This document shows, piece by piece, positions 53,666 to 62,825 of a stretch of DNA of 64,000 nt. This DNA is from an uncultured bacterium. Its GTDB lineage: Bacteria; Cyanobacteriota; Vampirovibrionia; Gastranaerophilales; Gastranaerophilaceae. How positions within the stretch are numbered: position 1 is the first letter of the stretch; each line of letters begins with the position of its first letter. A program made the position numbers and the translations under genes. The stretch is from the NCBI GenBank assembly GCA_902791985.1, contig CADAYD010000007.1, forward strand, positions 1 through 64,000. The letters run 5' to 3'. The notes under the pieces are model-generated. The model had not been told where the DNA came from. It did no database searches and saw only the letters and a list, made by a program, of their open reading frames with translations.

Positions 53666-54286
53666 ATGAAGAAGATTTTAACGGCTTTATTAATAATAGG
53701 CATGACATTCACATCAAACTGTTATGCAATTTCGCTAATAAAAGATAAACCTGCGTCGGAACAAATTCAGGATAATCCGAAAAGTCAGCAGTCAAGAGCT
53801 TTGTATGCCCAAAATGATATTGATAAAGCGCTTGAACTTTTAGAGCAAATCCCTGAAGACGAAAGAAGCGCTCAAGATTGGCTTTTAATCGGCAACATTA
53901 TGCAGGATAAAGAAGAAATCGACAAAGCGCTTTACATGTTCAATAAATCAGCACAGAAAGAACCGAAGTTTTATAAACCCCACTACAACATGGGATACAT
54001 CTATTTGAGCAAAAATCAGCCTAATATGGCACTTGAAGAATTTAAACTTGCAGTAAAATACAAGAATGATTTTTCGTACGGATATTATAATATCGGCTGT
54101 GTGTATCTAAAACTTAAAAAGTATTCGCAGGCAAGATACAATTTCTTCCGTTCTCTCAGTTTAAGAGCCAATGAGCCTGATGTATATTATAACATTGCAT
54201 ACACTTACAAGATGCAGAATAAAGAAAAACAGGCGCAGACATACTTAGATTTATATAACCAAATGATGGAGAATCATGAGTTATAA
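53666..54286 (+). CDS. Exported TPR protein
   Basis: This 206-residue protein has a signal peptide (KKILTALLIIGMTFTSNCYA) and four or five tetratricopeptide repeats, such as ALYMFNKSAQKEPKFYKPHY and YYNIGCVYLKLKKYSQARYN. It probably works as a periplasmic scaffold. The ATG at 53666 is chosen for the signal peptide and lies 7 nt after a perfect TATAAT (53653-53658), without a Shine-Dalgarno. It overlaps the HAD gene by 11 nt. Confidence 0.85.
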   Translation: MKKILTALLIIGMTFTSNCYAISLIKDKPASEQIQDNPKSQQSRALYAQNDIDKALELLEQIPEDERSAQDWLLIGNIMQDKEEIDKALYMFNKSAQKEPKFYKPHYNMGYIYLSKNQPNMALEEFKLAVKYKNDFSYGYYNIGCVYLKLKKYSQARYNFFRSLSLRANEPDVYYNIAYTYKMQNKEKQAQTYLDLYNQMMENHEL

Positions 54287-54971
54287 AGGGATAATATTTG
54301 ATTTTAACGGAACTCTTTATTGGGACAGCGCAAAACATAAACAAGCTTGGCGTGAGTTTTCAAAGCGCATAAGAGGAACTGAATTCAGTGATGAAGAAAT
54401 GGTTTTACATATGTTTGGCAGAACTAATGAAGAAATCATAGAGTATGCAATCGGAAGAAAACCTGAACCTGAAATGGTTGAAAAATACGGACAGGAAAAA
54501 GAAGAATTATACAGGCAAATGGCAATAAAAGATGCCGAGAATTTTCATCTGGCAAAAGGTGCTGTGGAATTTTTGGATTATTTAAAGGATAATAATATTC
54601 CAAGAACCATTGCCACTATGTCTGATAAAACAAATGTTGATTTTTATTTTGAAAATTTTAACTTGGGTAAATGGTTTTATATAGATAAGGTAGTATATGC
54701 GGACGGCATAGTTCCCAGTAAGCCTGCACCGGATATTTATCAAATAGCGGCTAAGAATTTGGGTTTAGAACCTAAAGATTGTATTGTTGTCGAAGATGCT
54801 ATTTCAGGAATAAAATCAGCACGAAGCGCGGGCATAGGTAAAATTATAGCGATTTGCTCCGAAGAGCCATACGAATTTTATACCTCAATGCCTGAAGTTA
54901 GCGAAATTATAAGAAATTTTTGTGAATTTGACAGAAATTTATTTACACTAAAAACCGAATGCTCAAAATAG
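54276..54971 (+). CDS. HAD superfamily hydrolase, beta-phosphoglucomutase-like, with DxN motif I
   Basis: This 231-residue HAD protein has a helical cap. Motif I is IFDFNGTLYW, motif II is TIATMSDK (a Ser appears in the usual Ser/Thr place), motif III is the Lys in PSKPAPDIY, and motif IV is VVEDAISGI. The second Asp of the usual DxD is Asn here. That residue normally acts as the acid/base in phosphatases and mutases, so the reaction may differ. GGAG precedes the start inside the TPR gene, so translation is coupled. Confidence 0.85.
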   Translation: MSYKGIIFDFNGTLYWDSAKHKQAWREFSKRIRGTEFSDEEMVLHMFGRTNEEIIEYAIGRKPEPEMVEKYGQEKEELYRQMAIKDAENFHLAKGAVEFLDYLKDNNIPRTIATMSDKTNVDFYFENFNLGKWFYIDKVVYADGIVPSKPAPDIYQIAAKNLGLEPKDCIVVEDAISGIKSARSAGIGKIIAICSEEPYEFYTSMPEVSEIIRNFCEFDRNLFTLKTECSK

Positions 54972-55010
54972 TTTGCGCATCCGGTTTATTATTGCCAAAG
55001 AAAACAGGTA

Positions 55011-55476
55011 CTATGATTTTGGCAGCAGAGCTTTCAACGTTTCGATAATTTTTCTGCCCGCATCATCAATAGGAGCATAGGCTTTTAAGAAATAATCACC
55101 CGGAATAGGATACGGTTTGCCTTCGGCATCAATAGCTTCCATCGCTTGAATCCCGTTAACTTTAGTTTTTTCAACACCTTCTCGGGAGACAATTTTGTCA
55201 CCTTTAGGCAAATCGGCCTCAATATAAACAGGTTTATCCATACGGGTTTGGAAAATGTCACCTTCAAGATGTTCATACTTATCTGCTAATGCTTTTGGAC
55301 CAATAGGATATTGTTCTCCGTTTAACAGATTTGTAACTAAGGAATCGCCTGCTTTGCCATCAAGCATCCCTTCTCCCCATGGGTTTTTAACTTTGAACGG
55401 TTCTGTCATTTTTTTTTGCAGAGATTTTCCCCGGCAATTTCTGAAAAGTTGCGCCAAATGAAACTGAGTTTACCAT
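55011..55476 (-). CDS. Unknown protein interrupted by an A9 tract (possible frameshift)
   Basis: A good start exists at 55476: ATG after AGGAGGT, reading MVNSVSFGATFQKLPGKIS. The frame then meets nine A bases (55418-55410 on the minus strand) and stops soon after at about 55385. The main 132-codon frame, from ATG 55409 (MTEPFKVKNPWGEGMLDGKA) to 55011, is open but has a poor start. Removing one A joins the two into one protein of about 154 residues. This is either a slippage-controlled gene, a recent mutation or a sequencing error. The product has no motif that I recognise and contains one repeated idea, 'YPI(P/G)'. Confidence 0.5.
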
Positions 55477-55715
55477 AATTTTACCTCCTACTACTAAAAA
55501 CTACGCATTGGACTTAGGCCCTAACTACGCACGCATTGCAATAGGGGTTTAGAGCATCCATCCAATCTTCACTAATTTATAAAGTTTTTTTGGGGGGAGG
55601 GAATTTCAGTAAATAAAAAAATGTTTACAAAAATTGATATTTATAGAAATAGTTAATGTTTGAAGAATATTGCAAAATAAAATTTAGGTGATAGTATGAA
55701 TATATCAAATCAAAT

Positions 55716-55788
<73 letters not shown>

Positions 55789-55892
55789 TTTTTTGTATAT
55801 TGATAAATAAATGTTTTGATGAAATTGCTATGTCCTATCGGGCTTGCAATGGTAAATAAGAGTTATGTTTTAGTTTAAATAAGGGGTGTTTT

Positions 55893-57755
55893 ATGGGTTT
55901 TATGAACGATAGTAAGTCGAAAAAGACAATTAGAAAAGCGCTAAGTGTTCTTGGTAAGAAAAATTTTGTTTTTATAATGCATGGTGGAAGTTTTCCTGCT
56001 GCACCGAATGAAAATACCGGTTTTGGTACAATAAATTCAAACGGCGGGAAAATTTTTATTGAGTACGCTCAAGGTTTATTTGATGCTATTCAAATGGGAC
56101 CGGCAGGTAAGACAAAATCAACGGATGCATCACCTTATACAGGGACTATTTTTTCTAATAATCCTCTATTTATTGATTTAAAGGAACTTACTACCAAGAA
56201 ATGGGGTTTTATTCTTTCGGATAAAACGTTTAAAGAAATTGTTGATAACAATCCCAATAAAGATAAAAATAAAACTTCCTACTCTTACATAATTAATAAA
56301 CAAGAAGAAGCGTTGACTGAGGCTTATGACCGTTTCATAATGCTAAATGATAAACATTTAAATAAAGAATTTGAGTCTTATAAAATTCAAAATAAGTCTT
56401 GGCTTGATAATGACAGCTTGTATGAGGCTCTTTCAATTGAGCATGGTAGTGATTATTGGCATAACTGGAAATCCGAAGTCGATAAAAATTTATTAAACCC
56501 AAAATCAAATGAAGAAAAAATCGAATTCGCTAAAAGAATAGAAGATATTACAAAGAAATATTCAAAAGAAATAGATCGCTATAAATTTATCCAATTTGTA
56601 CTAAGCAAACAAAATGACGAAACGAGAGAATTTGCAAAGAGCAAAGGAATGAAAATGATTGCGGATCGTCAAGTTGCTTTTTCTGACAGGGATGAATGGG
56701 CATATCAATCTTTATTTCTAGATGGTTGGTGTCTTGGATGCCCTCCTGATTATTTTTCAAAAGATGGTCAGGCTTGGGGGTTCCCTGTTGTAAACCCTGA
56801 AAAACTGTATAATGGTGACGGAACTTTGGGAGAAGCCGGAATATTAATGAAAAATCTTTATAAAAAGATGTTTCGTGAAAACCCCGGTGGGGTCAGAATA
56901 GATCACATTGTAGGCTTAATTGATCCTTGGGTTTATAAAAAAGGTTCAAAACCGAAGCCGGAGCAAGGAGCAGGAAGATTATTTTCTTCTCCTGAACACG
57001 AATTTTTGAAAAAATTTGCTATTCCATCAGTTGAAGATTTGGATATGAATTATAGCGCAGACAATGAAAAGCGCGTAAAATATCTTACAGACGATCAGAT
57101 AAAAAAATACGGTAGATTAATTGAAAAAATTGTTATTGCTGCGGCAAAAGAAGAAGGATTGACCAAGGATTCAATTGTTTGCGAGGATTTAGGAACACTA
57201 ACCAATCCTGTTGCTAAAGTTATGAAAAAATATGACCTTTTGGGTATGAGATTAACGCAATTTACGGTTCCAACCGAACCAGAGGATCCATACAGATGTA
57301 AAAATATCACACCTCATTGTTGGGCAATGGTTGGTACTCACGATAATAAACCGGTTAATATTTGGGCAAAATCAATGATAAATACTCATGAAGGTTATCT
57401 GCATGTAAAAAATCTTGTTGAGGATTTATTCTTTGAGGCTGAAAACAAGGATGAAATTATTGTAAAAATGACGAATGATAAAGAGTTTTTGAAGGAGACA
57501 AAACTCGTTGAGCTATTTGCTTGTCAGGCAGAAAATATACAAATGTTCTTTACAGACTTTTTTGATATGAATGAAACATATAATACTCCGGGGACATCCG
57601 GAGATAGAAATTGGAGCTTAAGATTGCCTGATAATTTTGAGCAAATGAAAACAATAAACTTGCCACAAATTTTAAAAAAAGCTATAATCTCAAGAGGCAA
57701 AGATTTTGCTGCTAAAAATAAAGGAATTATTGAGGCGCTTGATGAAATTAAATAA
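55893..57755 (+). CDS. malQ: 4-alpha-glucanotransferase
   Basis: This GH77 amylomaltase transfers alpha-1,4-glucan segments in glycogen or maltodextrin metabolism. It has 620 residues, longer than the usual 500. Catalytic residues are the nucleophile Asp in GGVRIDHIVGL, the acid Glu in VCEDLGTL, and the Asp in GTHDNKPV. The family block CPPDYFSKDGQAWGFPVVNP is present. An insertion of about 100 charged residues (130-240) lies before the DRQVAFSDRDEW strand. AAGGGG precedes the ATG at 55893. Confidence 0.92.
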   Translation: MGFMNDSKSKKTIRKALSVLGKKNFVFIMHGGSFPAAPNENTGFGTINSNGGKIFIEYAQGLFDAIQMGPAGKTKSTDASPYTGTIFSNNPLFIDLKELTTKKWGFILSDKTFKEIVDNNPNKDKNKTSYSYIINKQEEALTEAYDRFIMLNDKHLNKEFESYKIQNKSWLDNDSLYEALSIEHGSDYWHNWKSEVDKNLLNPKSNEEKIEFAKRIEDITKKYSKEIDRYKFIQFVLSKQNDETREFAKSKGMKMIADRQVAFSDRDEWAYQSLFLDGWCLGCPPDYFSKDGQAWGFPVVNPEKLYNGDGTLGEAGILMKNLYKKMFRENPGGVRIDHIVGLIDPWVYKKGSKPKPEQGAGRLFSSPEHEFLKKFAIPSVEDLDMNYSADNEKRVKYLTDDQIKKYGRLIEKIVIAAAKEEGLTKDSIVCEDLGTLTNPVAKVMKKYDLLGMRLTQFTVPTEPEDPYRCKNITPHCWAMVGTHDNKPVNIWAKSMINTHEGYLHVKNLVEDLFFEAENKDEIIVKMTNDKEFLKETKLVELFACQAENIQMFFTDFFDMNETYNTPGTSGDRNWSLRLPDNFEQMKTINLPQILKKAIISRGKDFAAKNKGIIEALDEIK

Positions 57756-58605
57756 TTTATTAAAGGTAATTTTGATTTGTTCGCTCTTGGCGGGAATTAA
57801 TCTTTCTGTGTTTGCTGATCTGGCTTCTGATGCAACAATTCAATATAATAAAGGCATTGAGTATTATCAAATAGGTTCATATGACAAGGCTGCAGAGTGT
57901 TTTAAAAAAGCGACCGAGTTTGACCCGAATTATATAGATGCATATTTCAATCTGGGCTCGTTGATGGAATATCTTAATCAAGATGAAGAAGCATTAAGTG
58001 CGTTTAAGCAGATAATTTTACGTAAGCCTGATGATTACGAAGCGGTTTATAAGGCTGCTGAATTGAGTAAAAAACTTGGTAATATAGATAAGGCTAAAAT
58101 GTATTTAACACTCATTCCGACAGATTCATTGATTGGCTCAAGGGCAAAAGAACTTGCTTCTACTATGGAAATGGATATTCCGACTGCTCAGGCCGAACAA
58201 AAGAAACCGGAATCATTTGCGGATGCAAATCCAAAGAACAATTCAAATGGTGTTTATAGTGATATAACAAGTCCTACCGGCATTGTAACCGATAATGACG
58301 GTAATCTTTATGTCGCAGGTTTTTCTGATAATACAATTTATAAAATTACTCCAAATAATCAAAAAATGGTTTATGTTAAAAATCCGAAAATTGATGGTCC
58401 TATCGGTTTGGCAAGAGATTCTAAAGGCAATTTATATATAGCAAATTATAATAAAAATACTGTTTTAAAAGTCGATTCATCCGGTACAGTTTCAGAGATT
58501 ATTGCAAATATCCAAAATCCCTATTGCATGTATATAGCAGACGACCTGTTGTTTGTTTCTGCACAAGGCAGTAATTCTGTTATAAGATATAAATTAGGAA
58601 ATTAA
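57742..58605 (+). CDS. Exported TPR and NHL-repeat protein
   Basis: This 287-residue protein has a signal peptide (VILICSLLAGINLSVFA) and two or three TPR units (IQYNKGIEYYQIGSYDKAAE, IDAYFNLGSLMEYLNQDEEA). The C-terminal domain has NHL/beta-propeller repeats (GIVTDNDGNLYVAGFSDNTI, GLARDSKGNLYIANYNKNTV). Only about three blades are present, so the propeller would need a partner or be incomplete. The ATG at 57742 overlaps the malQ stop. Function unknown. Confidence 0.8.
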   Translation: MKLNNLLKVILICSLLAGINLSVFADLASDATIQYNKGIEYYQIGSYDKAAECFKKATEFDPNYIDAYFNLGSLMEYLNQDEEALSAFKQIILRKPDDYEAVYKAAELSKKLGNIDKAKMYLTLIPTDSLIGSRAKELASTMEMDIPTAQAEQKKPESFADANPKNNSNGVYSDITSPTGIVTDNDGNLYVAGFSDNTIYKITPNNQKMVYVKNPKIDGPIGLARDSKGNLYIANYNKNTVLKVDSSGTVSEIIANIQNPYCMYIADDLLFVSAQGSNSVIRYKLGN

Positions 58606-58649
58606 GCAGTTTTAATATTTTTCTTTATATTGGAATATAAAATTTATGT

Positions 58650-59546
58650 TTAGAAATTCATTTTTTTCATAGATTTTTCTGCATTTATTAAATCAAAAAC
58701 ATACTCATAATAAGCACTTTTACCTTTGAACGGTTCCAGTTTTTTTTCAAGTTCATTTGCGGTAATAAAACCTTTGTAAATTGCGATTTCTTCAAGACAA
58801 GAAATTTGCTGTCCTTTATTTGCTTCAATTGTGCGTACAAAATTTGCGGCTTCAAGCATTGAATCTTGAGTTCCCGTATCAAGCCATGTAAAACCTCTGC
58901 CTAAAATTTCGACATTTAATTTACCTTTTTCAAGGTAAACTTTGTTTAAATCCGTAATTTCAAGTTCTCCTCTCGGTGATAGTTTAAGAGATTTTGCATA
59001 TTCGCAAACATTTTCATCGTAAAAATATAATCCCGTAACTGCATAGTTTGATTTTGGTTTAGAAGGTTTTTCTTCTAAAGAAAGTGCTTTCCCCTTTTGG
59101 TCAAATTCTACGACTCCAAATCTTTCAGGATCTTTTACTCTGTAACCGAATACGGTAGCACCGTTTTTGTTTGCTAAAACCTGTTTTAGAAAAGTTGAGA
59201 AACCAAAACCGTGAAAAATGTTGTCTCCAAGTATTAGTGCAACATCTTCCCTGTTAATAAAATTTTCAGCAATTAAAAATGCATCAGCTATACCGCGTTG
59301 TGTATATTGAATTTCATATTTAATTTTTATTCCGAATTGAGAGCCGTCACCGAGCAATTTTTGGAAGTTTTCATTATCTGCTTCATTTGTGATGATAAGT
59401 ATATCATTTATTCCTGCCAGCATTAAAGTTGATAGCGGATAATAAATCATAGGTTTATCATAGATTGGTAATAAAATTTTTGATATAGGTTGTGATGCAG
59501 GGAATAATCTTGTGCCTGCTCCTGCCGCTAAAATTATACCTTTCAT
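58650..59546 (-). CDS. rfbA: Glucose-1-phosphate thymidylyltransferase
   Basis: RmlA makes dTDP-glucose, the first step towards dTDP-rhamnose for surface glycans. It has 298 residues. The nucleotide loop is GIILAAGAGTRLFPASQPIS. Other signatures are KPMIYYPLSTLMLAG, ALILGDNIFHG, VVEFD, EEKPSKPKSNYAVTGLYFYD and GRGFTWLDTGTQDSMLEA. ATG 59546 gives the standard start MKGIILAAG; a longer frame start overlaps the transporter gene. rmlBCD are not in the window. Confidence 0.95.
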   Translation of the reverse strand: MKGIILAAGAGTRLFPASQPISKILLPIYDKPMIYYPLSTLMLAGINDILIITNEADNENFQKLLGDGSQFGIKIKYEIQYTQRGIADAFLIAENFINREDVALILGDNIFHGFGFSTFLKQVLANKNGATVFGYRVKDPERFGVVEFDQKGKALSLEEKPSKPKSNYAVTGLYFYDENVCEYAKSLKLSPRGELEITDLNKVYLEKGKLNVEILGRGFTWLDTGTQDSMLEAANFVRTIEANKGQQISCLEEIAIYKGFITANELEKKLEPFKGKSAYYEYVFDLINAEKSMKKMNF

Positions 59547-59550
59547 TTTA

Positions 59551-61389
59551 TTATAAAACTCCTTGTTCTTGGTTTTGCTCTTGTTTTCGATACTGCATTT
59601 CATACAATGTTTTGTATTGCCCGTTTGGAATATTCATCAATTCTTCGTGACTGCCCAGCTCGACAAGTTCACCTTCATTAATTACTGCAATTCTTGTTGC
59701 ATTTTTAATCGTAGAAAGTCTGTGAGCAATTACAAATACAGTTTTATTTCTAATAAGATTATCCAGAGCTTTTTGGACAACTGCTTCGGATTTATTATCG
59801 AGTGCAGATGTTGCTTCATCAAGAATAACTATTGGGGAATTCTTGATGATGGCTCTTGCTATTGCAACACGCTGTCTTTGTCCTCCTGAAAGAGACATTC
59901 CTCGTTCACCAATAACAGTATCAACTCCATCGGGTAAATCTACTATCATTTCGTCAAGATGAGCGTATTCTATTGCTTTATTTAGTTCCTCATCTGTTGC
60001 ATTTTCATTCCCCATCATAATATTTTCTCTAATGGTACCAGAAAACAAGAAATTATCTTGAAATACCATTGAAATATTGTTTCGTAGAGAATTTATACTG
60101 AAATCTTTTATGTTAACTCCGTCAATGGTTATAGAACCGTTATCTATGTCATAAAATCTTGGAATCAGATTAACTAAGGTAGATTTTCCTCCGCCTGAAT
60201 TCCCGACAATCGCTACAGTTTCATTCTTTAAGATTTTTAAATTGATATTTTTGAGTACCATATTTTCGTTGTTATATCCGAATGTTACGTTATTAAATTC
60301 AATGGAATCATTTAAACCTTTAAGGGATTTTGCATCTTTTTTGTCTGTAATTTGCGGATATAAATCAAATAATTCAAACACACGACCTAACGCTACAAAT
60401 ACAGTTTGCAATCCAGTCAAAGTGTTACCTAAAGTCTTAACAGGTTTATATAATAGCAATAGTGAGGTTACAAATGATGCGAAACTTCCTGCCGTCATGC
60501 TGCCGTTTGTAATTAAATAAGTCCCGTATGCAAGAACCAATGCAATTCCAAATGATGCAATTAAATACATTATCGGACTCATCCAACCGGTTCTTTTTAC
60601 AAGTGACATATTATTATCAAATGTTTGCCAAATTTTAGTTTTAAATATATTTCTTTGGCGGTCTTGTAAACAATATGCTTTAATTACTCGATTGCCAATG
60701 TAAGTTTCATTGAAATTTGTCGTAATCCCGCCGCCAAGAACCATATTTTTATTTGAAGTTGCCTTAACTCTTTTTCGAATAAGTGCAACAGGTATAAATG
60801 CTGCGCAGAGCACAACAACACCTATAACTGCGAGCTTCCACGAGCTGTATAGCATAACGGCGATTAAACTTAATGCCCCAAACAGACTTGTAACAAAATT
60901 TCTCAAATATGAAACAATTCCATCAGATGCTTTTTCAGGGTCTGTAAAATATCTTGTAAGAACTACTCCTGATGAGTTCTCATCAAAGAATGATGTATCC
61001 ATAAAGACCAATTTATCAAATAATGCAATTTTAATAGTATTAGTTATCTTTTGGCTTGTCCATTCAGTTAAATATGTATTTAGATATCTTAATGTTCCTT
61101 GAATTCCTGCAAAAAGTACAACGGCAAAAGGAATAGCAAGCGCCATTGTTGAACAACTTACACTGTATGTGTGCCCGAATGCCTGAAAGACCCAGTCTTT
61201 TTGCCCGACAACATAGTCCATATATGGCTTCAGTGCAAATGCAACAACCCCGTCTAAGGCCCCGACAGGTATTGCAACCAGTAGACCAAGTATAACCCTA
61301 CCCATAAATGGCTTTATGTACGGGAATAACCTTTTCAATAACCAACCGTATCTGAATGAATTTTGTGCTGTCGTTTCTGATAATTTCAT
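59551..61389 (-). CDS. msbA: MsbA-type lipid A/lipid-linked ABC exporter
   Basis: This half-size ABC exporter (612 residues) has six transmembrane helices in the first 330 residues and then a nucleotide-binding domain. Walker A is GNSGGGKST, the signature LSGGQRQRVAIARA, Walker B IVILDEATSALD, and the switch His is in FVIAHRLSTI. Operon context with rfbA and the LPS genes in the window favour lipid A or glycolipid export, but similar proteins export other lipids and drugs. Confidence 0.85.
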   Translation of the reverse strand: MKLSETTAQNSFRYGWLLKRLFPYIKPFMGRVILGLLVAIPVGALDGVVAFALKPYMDYVVGQKDWVFQAFGHTYSVSCSTMALAIPFAVVLFAGIQGTLRYLNTYLTEWTSQKITNTIKIALFDKLVFMDTSFFDENSSGVVLTRYFTDPEKASDGIVSYLRNFVTSLFGALSLIAVMLYSSWKLAVIGVVVLCAAFIPVALIRKRVKATSNKNMVLGGGITTNFNETYIGNRVIKAYCLQDRQRNIFKTKIWQTFDNNMSLVKRTGWMSPIMYLIASFGIALVLAYGTYLITNGSMTAGSFASFVTSLLLLYKPVKTLGNTLTGLQTVFVALGRVFELFDLYPQITDKKDAKSLKGLNDSIEFNNVTFGYNNENMVLKNINLKILKNETVAIVGNSGGGKSTLVNLIPRFYDIDNGSITIDGVNIKDFSINSLRNNISMVFQDNFLFSGTIRENIMMGNENATDEELNKAIEYAHLDEMIVDLPDGVDTVIGERGMSLSGGQRQRVAIARAIIKNSPIVILDEATSALDNKSEAVVQKALDNLIRNKTVFVIAHRLSTIKNATRIAVINEGELVELGSHEELMNIPNGQYKTLYEMQYRKQEQNQEQGVL

Positions 61390-61498
61390 ATCTCATCCTT
61401 CATAATCTTATTCTTTAGTTAATTATACTCCAAACATAACTTATATACTCAAATATTGAGACCTATGTTACATTTCGCAAGGTAAAATATAACCAAAC

Positions 61499-61554
61499 TT
61501 GCATTATTTCGAAAAAAGTGTACAATGAAAGTTGAATAGTAGGTCTGTTAGACC
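61499..61554 (+). promoter_or_regulatory. Promoter and leader hairpin of the zinc-ribbon gene
   Basis: TTGCAT (61499-61504), 16 bp and TACAAT (61521-61526) are followed by a small leader hairpin GGTCT-GTT-AGACC (61542-61554) in the 5' untranslated region. CAGGAG precedes the ATG. Confidence 0.55.
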
Positions 61555-61581
61555 AAAAGTACACAAATCAGGAGAAAAACA

Positions 61582-61884
61582 ATGTACGAAGATGAAAAGT
61601 TAGTCTGCGAAGACTGTGGTCAGGAATTTGTATTTAGTGCAGGAGAGCAAGAGTTTTATGCGGAAAAAGGGCTTGTAAATAAACCAAAAAGATGCCCAGA
61701 ATGCAGAAAGTTGAGAAGAAAACAACATCGTAAATCAAGAAAAATGTATGACGCTGTTTGTTCTAAATGCGGTGTTCAAACTCAAGTTCCGTTCAAACCT
61801 GTACCGGGTAGAGATGTTTATTGTAAAGAATGTTTTAAAGAAATTGGTGAAAATACTCCGGCTCCGGAAACAACAGAAGAATAA
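61582..61884 (+). CDS. Double zinc-ribbon protein
   Basis: This 100-residue protein has two four-Cys zinc sites, CEDCGQEF...CPECRKL (residues 9-40, zf-trcl-like) and CSKCGVQT...CKECFKE (about 60-85). A basic bridge (RRKQHRKSRKMY) lies between them, suggesting nucleic acid binding. Similar small proteins occur widely in bacteria, with no established role. It has its own promoter and terminator. Confidence 0.85.
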   Translation: MYEDEKLVCEDCGQEFVFSAGEQEFYAEKGLVNKPKRCPECRKLRRKQHRKSRKMYDAVCSKCGVQTQVPFKPVPGRDVYCKECFKEIGENTPAPETTEE

Positions 61885-61903
61885 TTGTTAATGTTCTATA
61901 TAA

Positions 61904-61938
61904 AATAAAACCCTCAAAATATGAGGGTTTTATTTTTT
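61904..61938. terminator. Bidirectional rho-independent terminator
   Basis: AATAAAACCCTCA, loop AAATA and TGAGGGTTTTATT followed by TTTT end the zinc-ribbon transcript. The A-rich left arm also gives a T-run for the convergent 61944 gene. Confidence 0.9.
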
Positions 61939-61943
61939 GTAAT

Positions 61944-62264
61944 TTATATCATTATACAATTGTTTAAATAATTAATTGTGCTTATTTTTTCGTCATACAA
62001 ATATTTTATAAAATTCAAGTGTGCGCAATCTTTAGCGCTTAAAACGAGATTTATTTCAAACCCTTCTGTGCAGAAAGGCTCATAGTCATAGACTACATAA
62101 CTATTATATTTGCTTTTCCATTCTTTTCTCTCTATCTTACAGTTATTTTCATCTATTATATCTTCAAACCATGGAAGTAAATTTTTATTTATATTTTTCA
62201 TTTCCATTCTATTAAATATACATTCGTTTATACTGTTTCCAATAAACATAATACTTTTCTCCAT
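61944..62264 (-). CDS. Hypothetical protein
   Basis: This 106-residue soluble protein (MEKSIMFIGNSINECIFNRM) has four to five cysteines and an acidic middle (WFEDIIDENNCKIERKEW). No family recognised and no clear ribosome site. It converges with the zinc-ribbon gene across the shared terminator, which supports it being a real gene. Confidence 0.55.
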   Translation of the reverse strand: MEKSIMFIGNSINECIFNRMEMKNINKNLLPWFEDIIDENNCKIERKEWKSKYNSYVVYDYEPFCTEGFEINLVLSAKDCAHLNFIKYLYDEKISTINYLNNCIMI

Positions 62265-62447
62265 ACATAAAATCTCTATACAAGAATTATAAAATTTAAT
62301 AGAAATAAAATAATTGCCAAAAGGATTAAAATTTATACTCCTAATTGCTTAAATATTAGTTAACATATCTTCATATTTCAAAAAAAAATAGCAATTTTTC
62401 TTCATTTATATACTTTATATATATAAGTTATATATGGAGAGATAATA

Positions 62448-62825
62448 TTGAGTCACGCAGATTTTATGAGAACAATGACAGGTTTAACTTGTGGTATGCA
62501 ATCACTTGTTAGCTATATTGATGCCAGACAAAGTGGTGTTCCTGCAAATGTCGCTTCTGTCAATTTTGCTGGAAATTTGTTTAACGGTTTGGCTCGAAAT
62601 GAAGTGGCTTACGAGATGCAGAGATTCGGCAATCCGATGGGCAATTTGATAAATATGTATGCCGGATATGGAAATCCTGTATCAAATACTGTCGGGACTC
62701 TCGGTTTAATGAGTGCTTGTTCTCCGTGGATGTTTTTCAATACCCCTTGTTGTTATGGAGGATTTGGTATGGGGTATGGTTTTGGATTTTCTCCTATGTG
62801 GGGAATGGGCGGATTTTGGTGCTAA
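62448..62825 (+). CDS. Small Gly/Met/aromatic-rich protein, unknown
   Basis: This 125-residue protein starts at TTG after GGAGAG. Its first 80 residues are mixed. The last 45 form a Gly/Phe/Trp/Met-rich tail with four cysteines (CSPWMFFNTPCCYGGFGMGY and onwards to the final Cys). Such tails are found in sticky or self-assembling proteins, but no family is recognised. Its stop overlaps the stop of the convergent ligase-like gene by 4 bases. Confidence 0.7.
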   Translation: MSHADFMRTMTGLTCGMQSLVSYIDARQSGVPANVASVNFAGNLFNGLARNEVAYEMQRFGNPMGNLINMYAGYGNPVSNTVGTLGLMSACSPWMFFNTPCCYGGFGMGYGFGFSPMWGMGGFWC

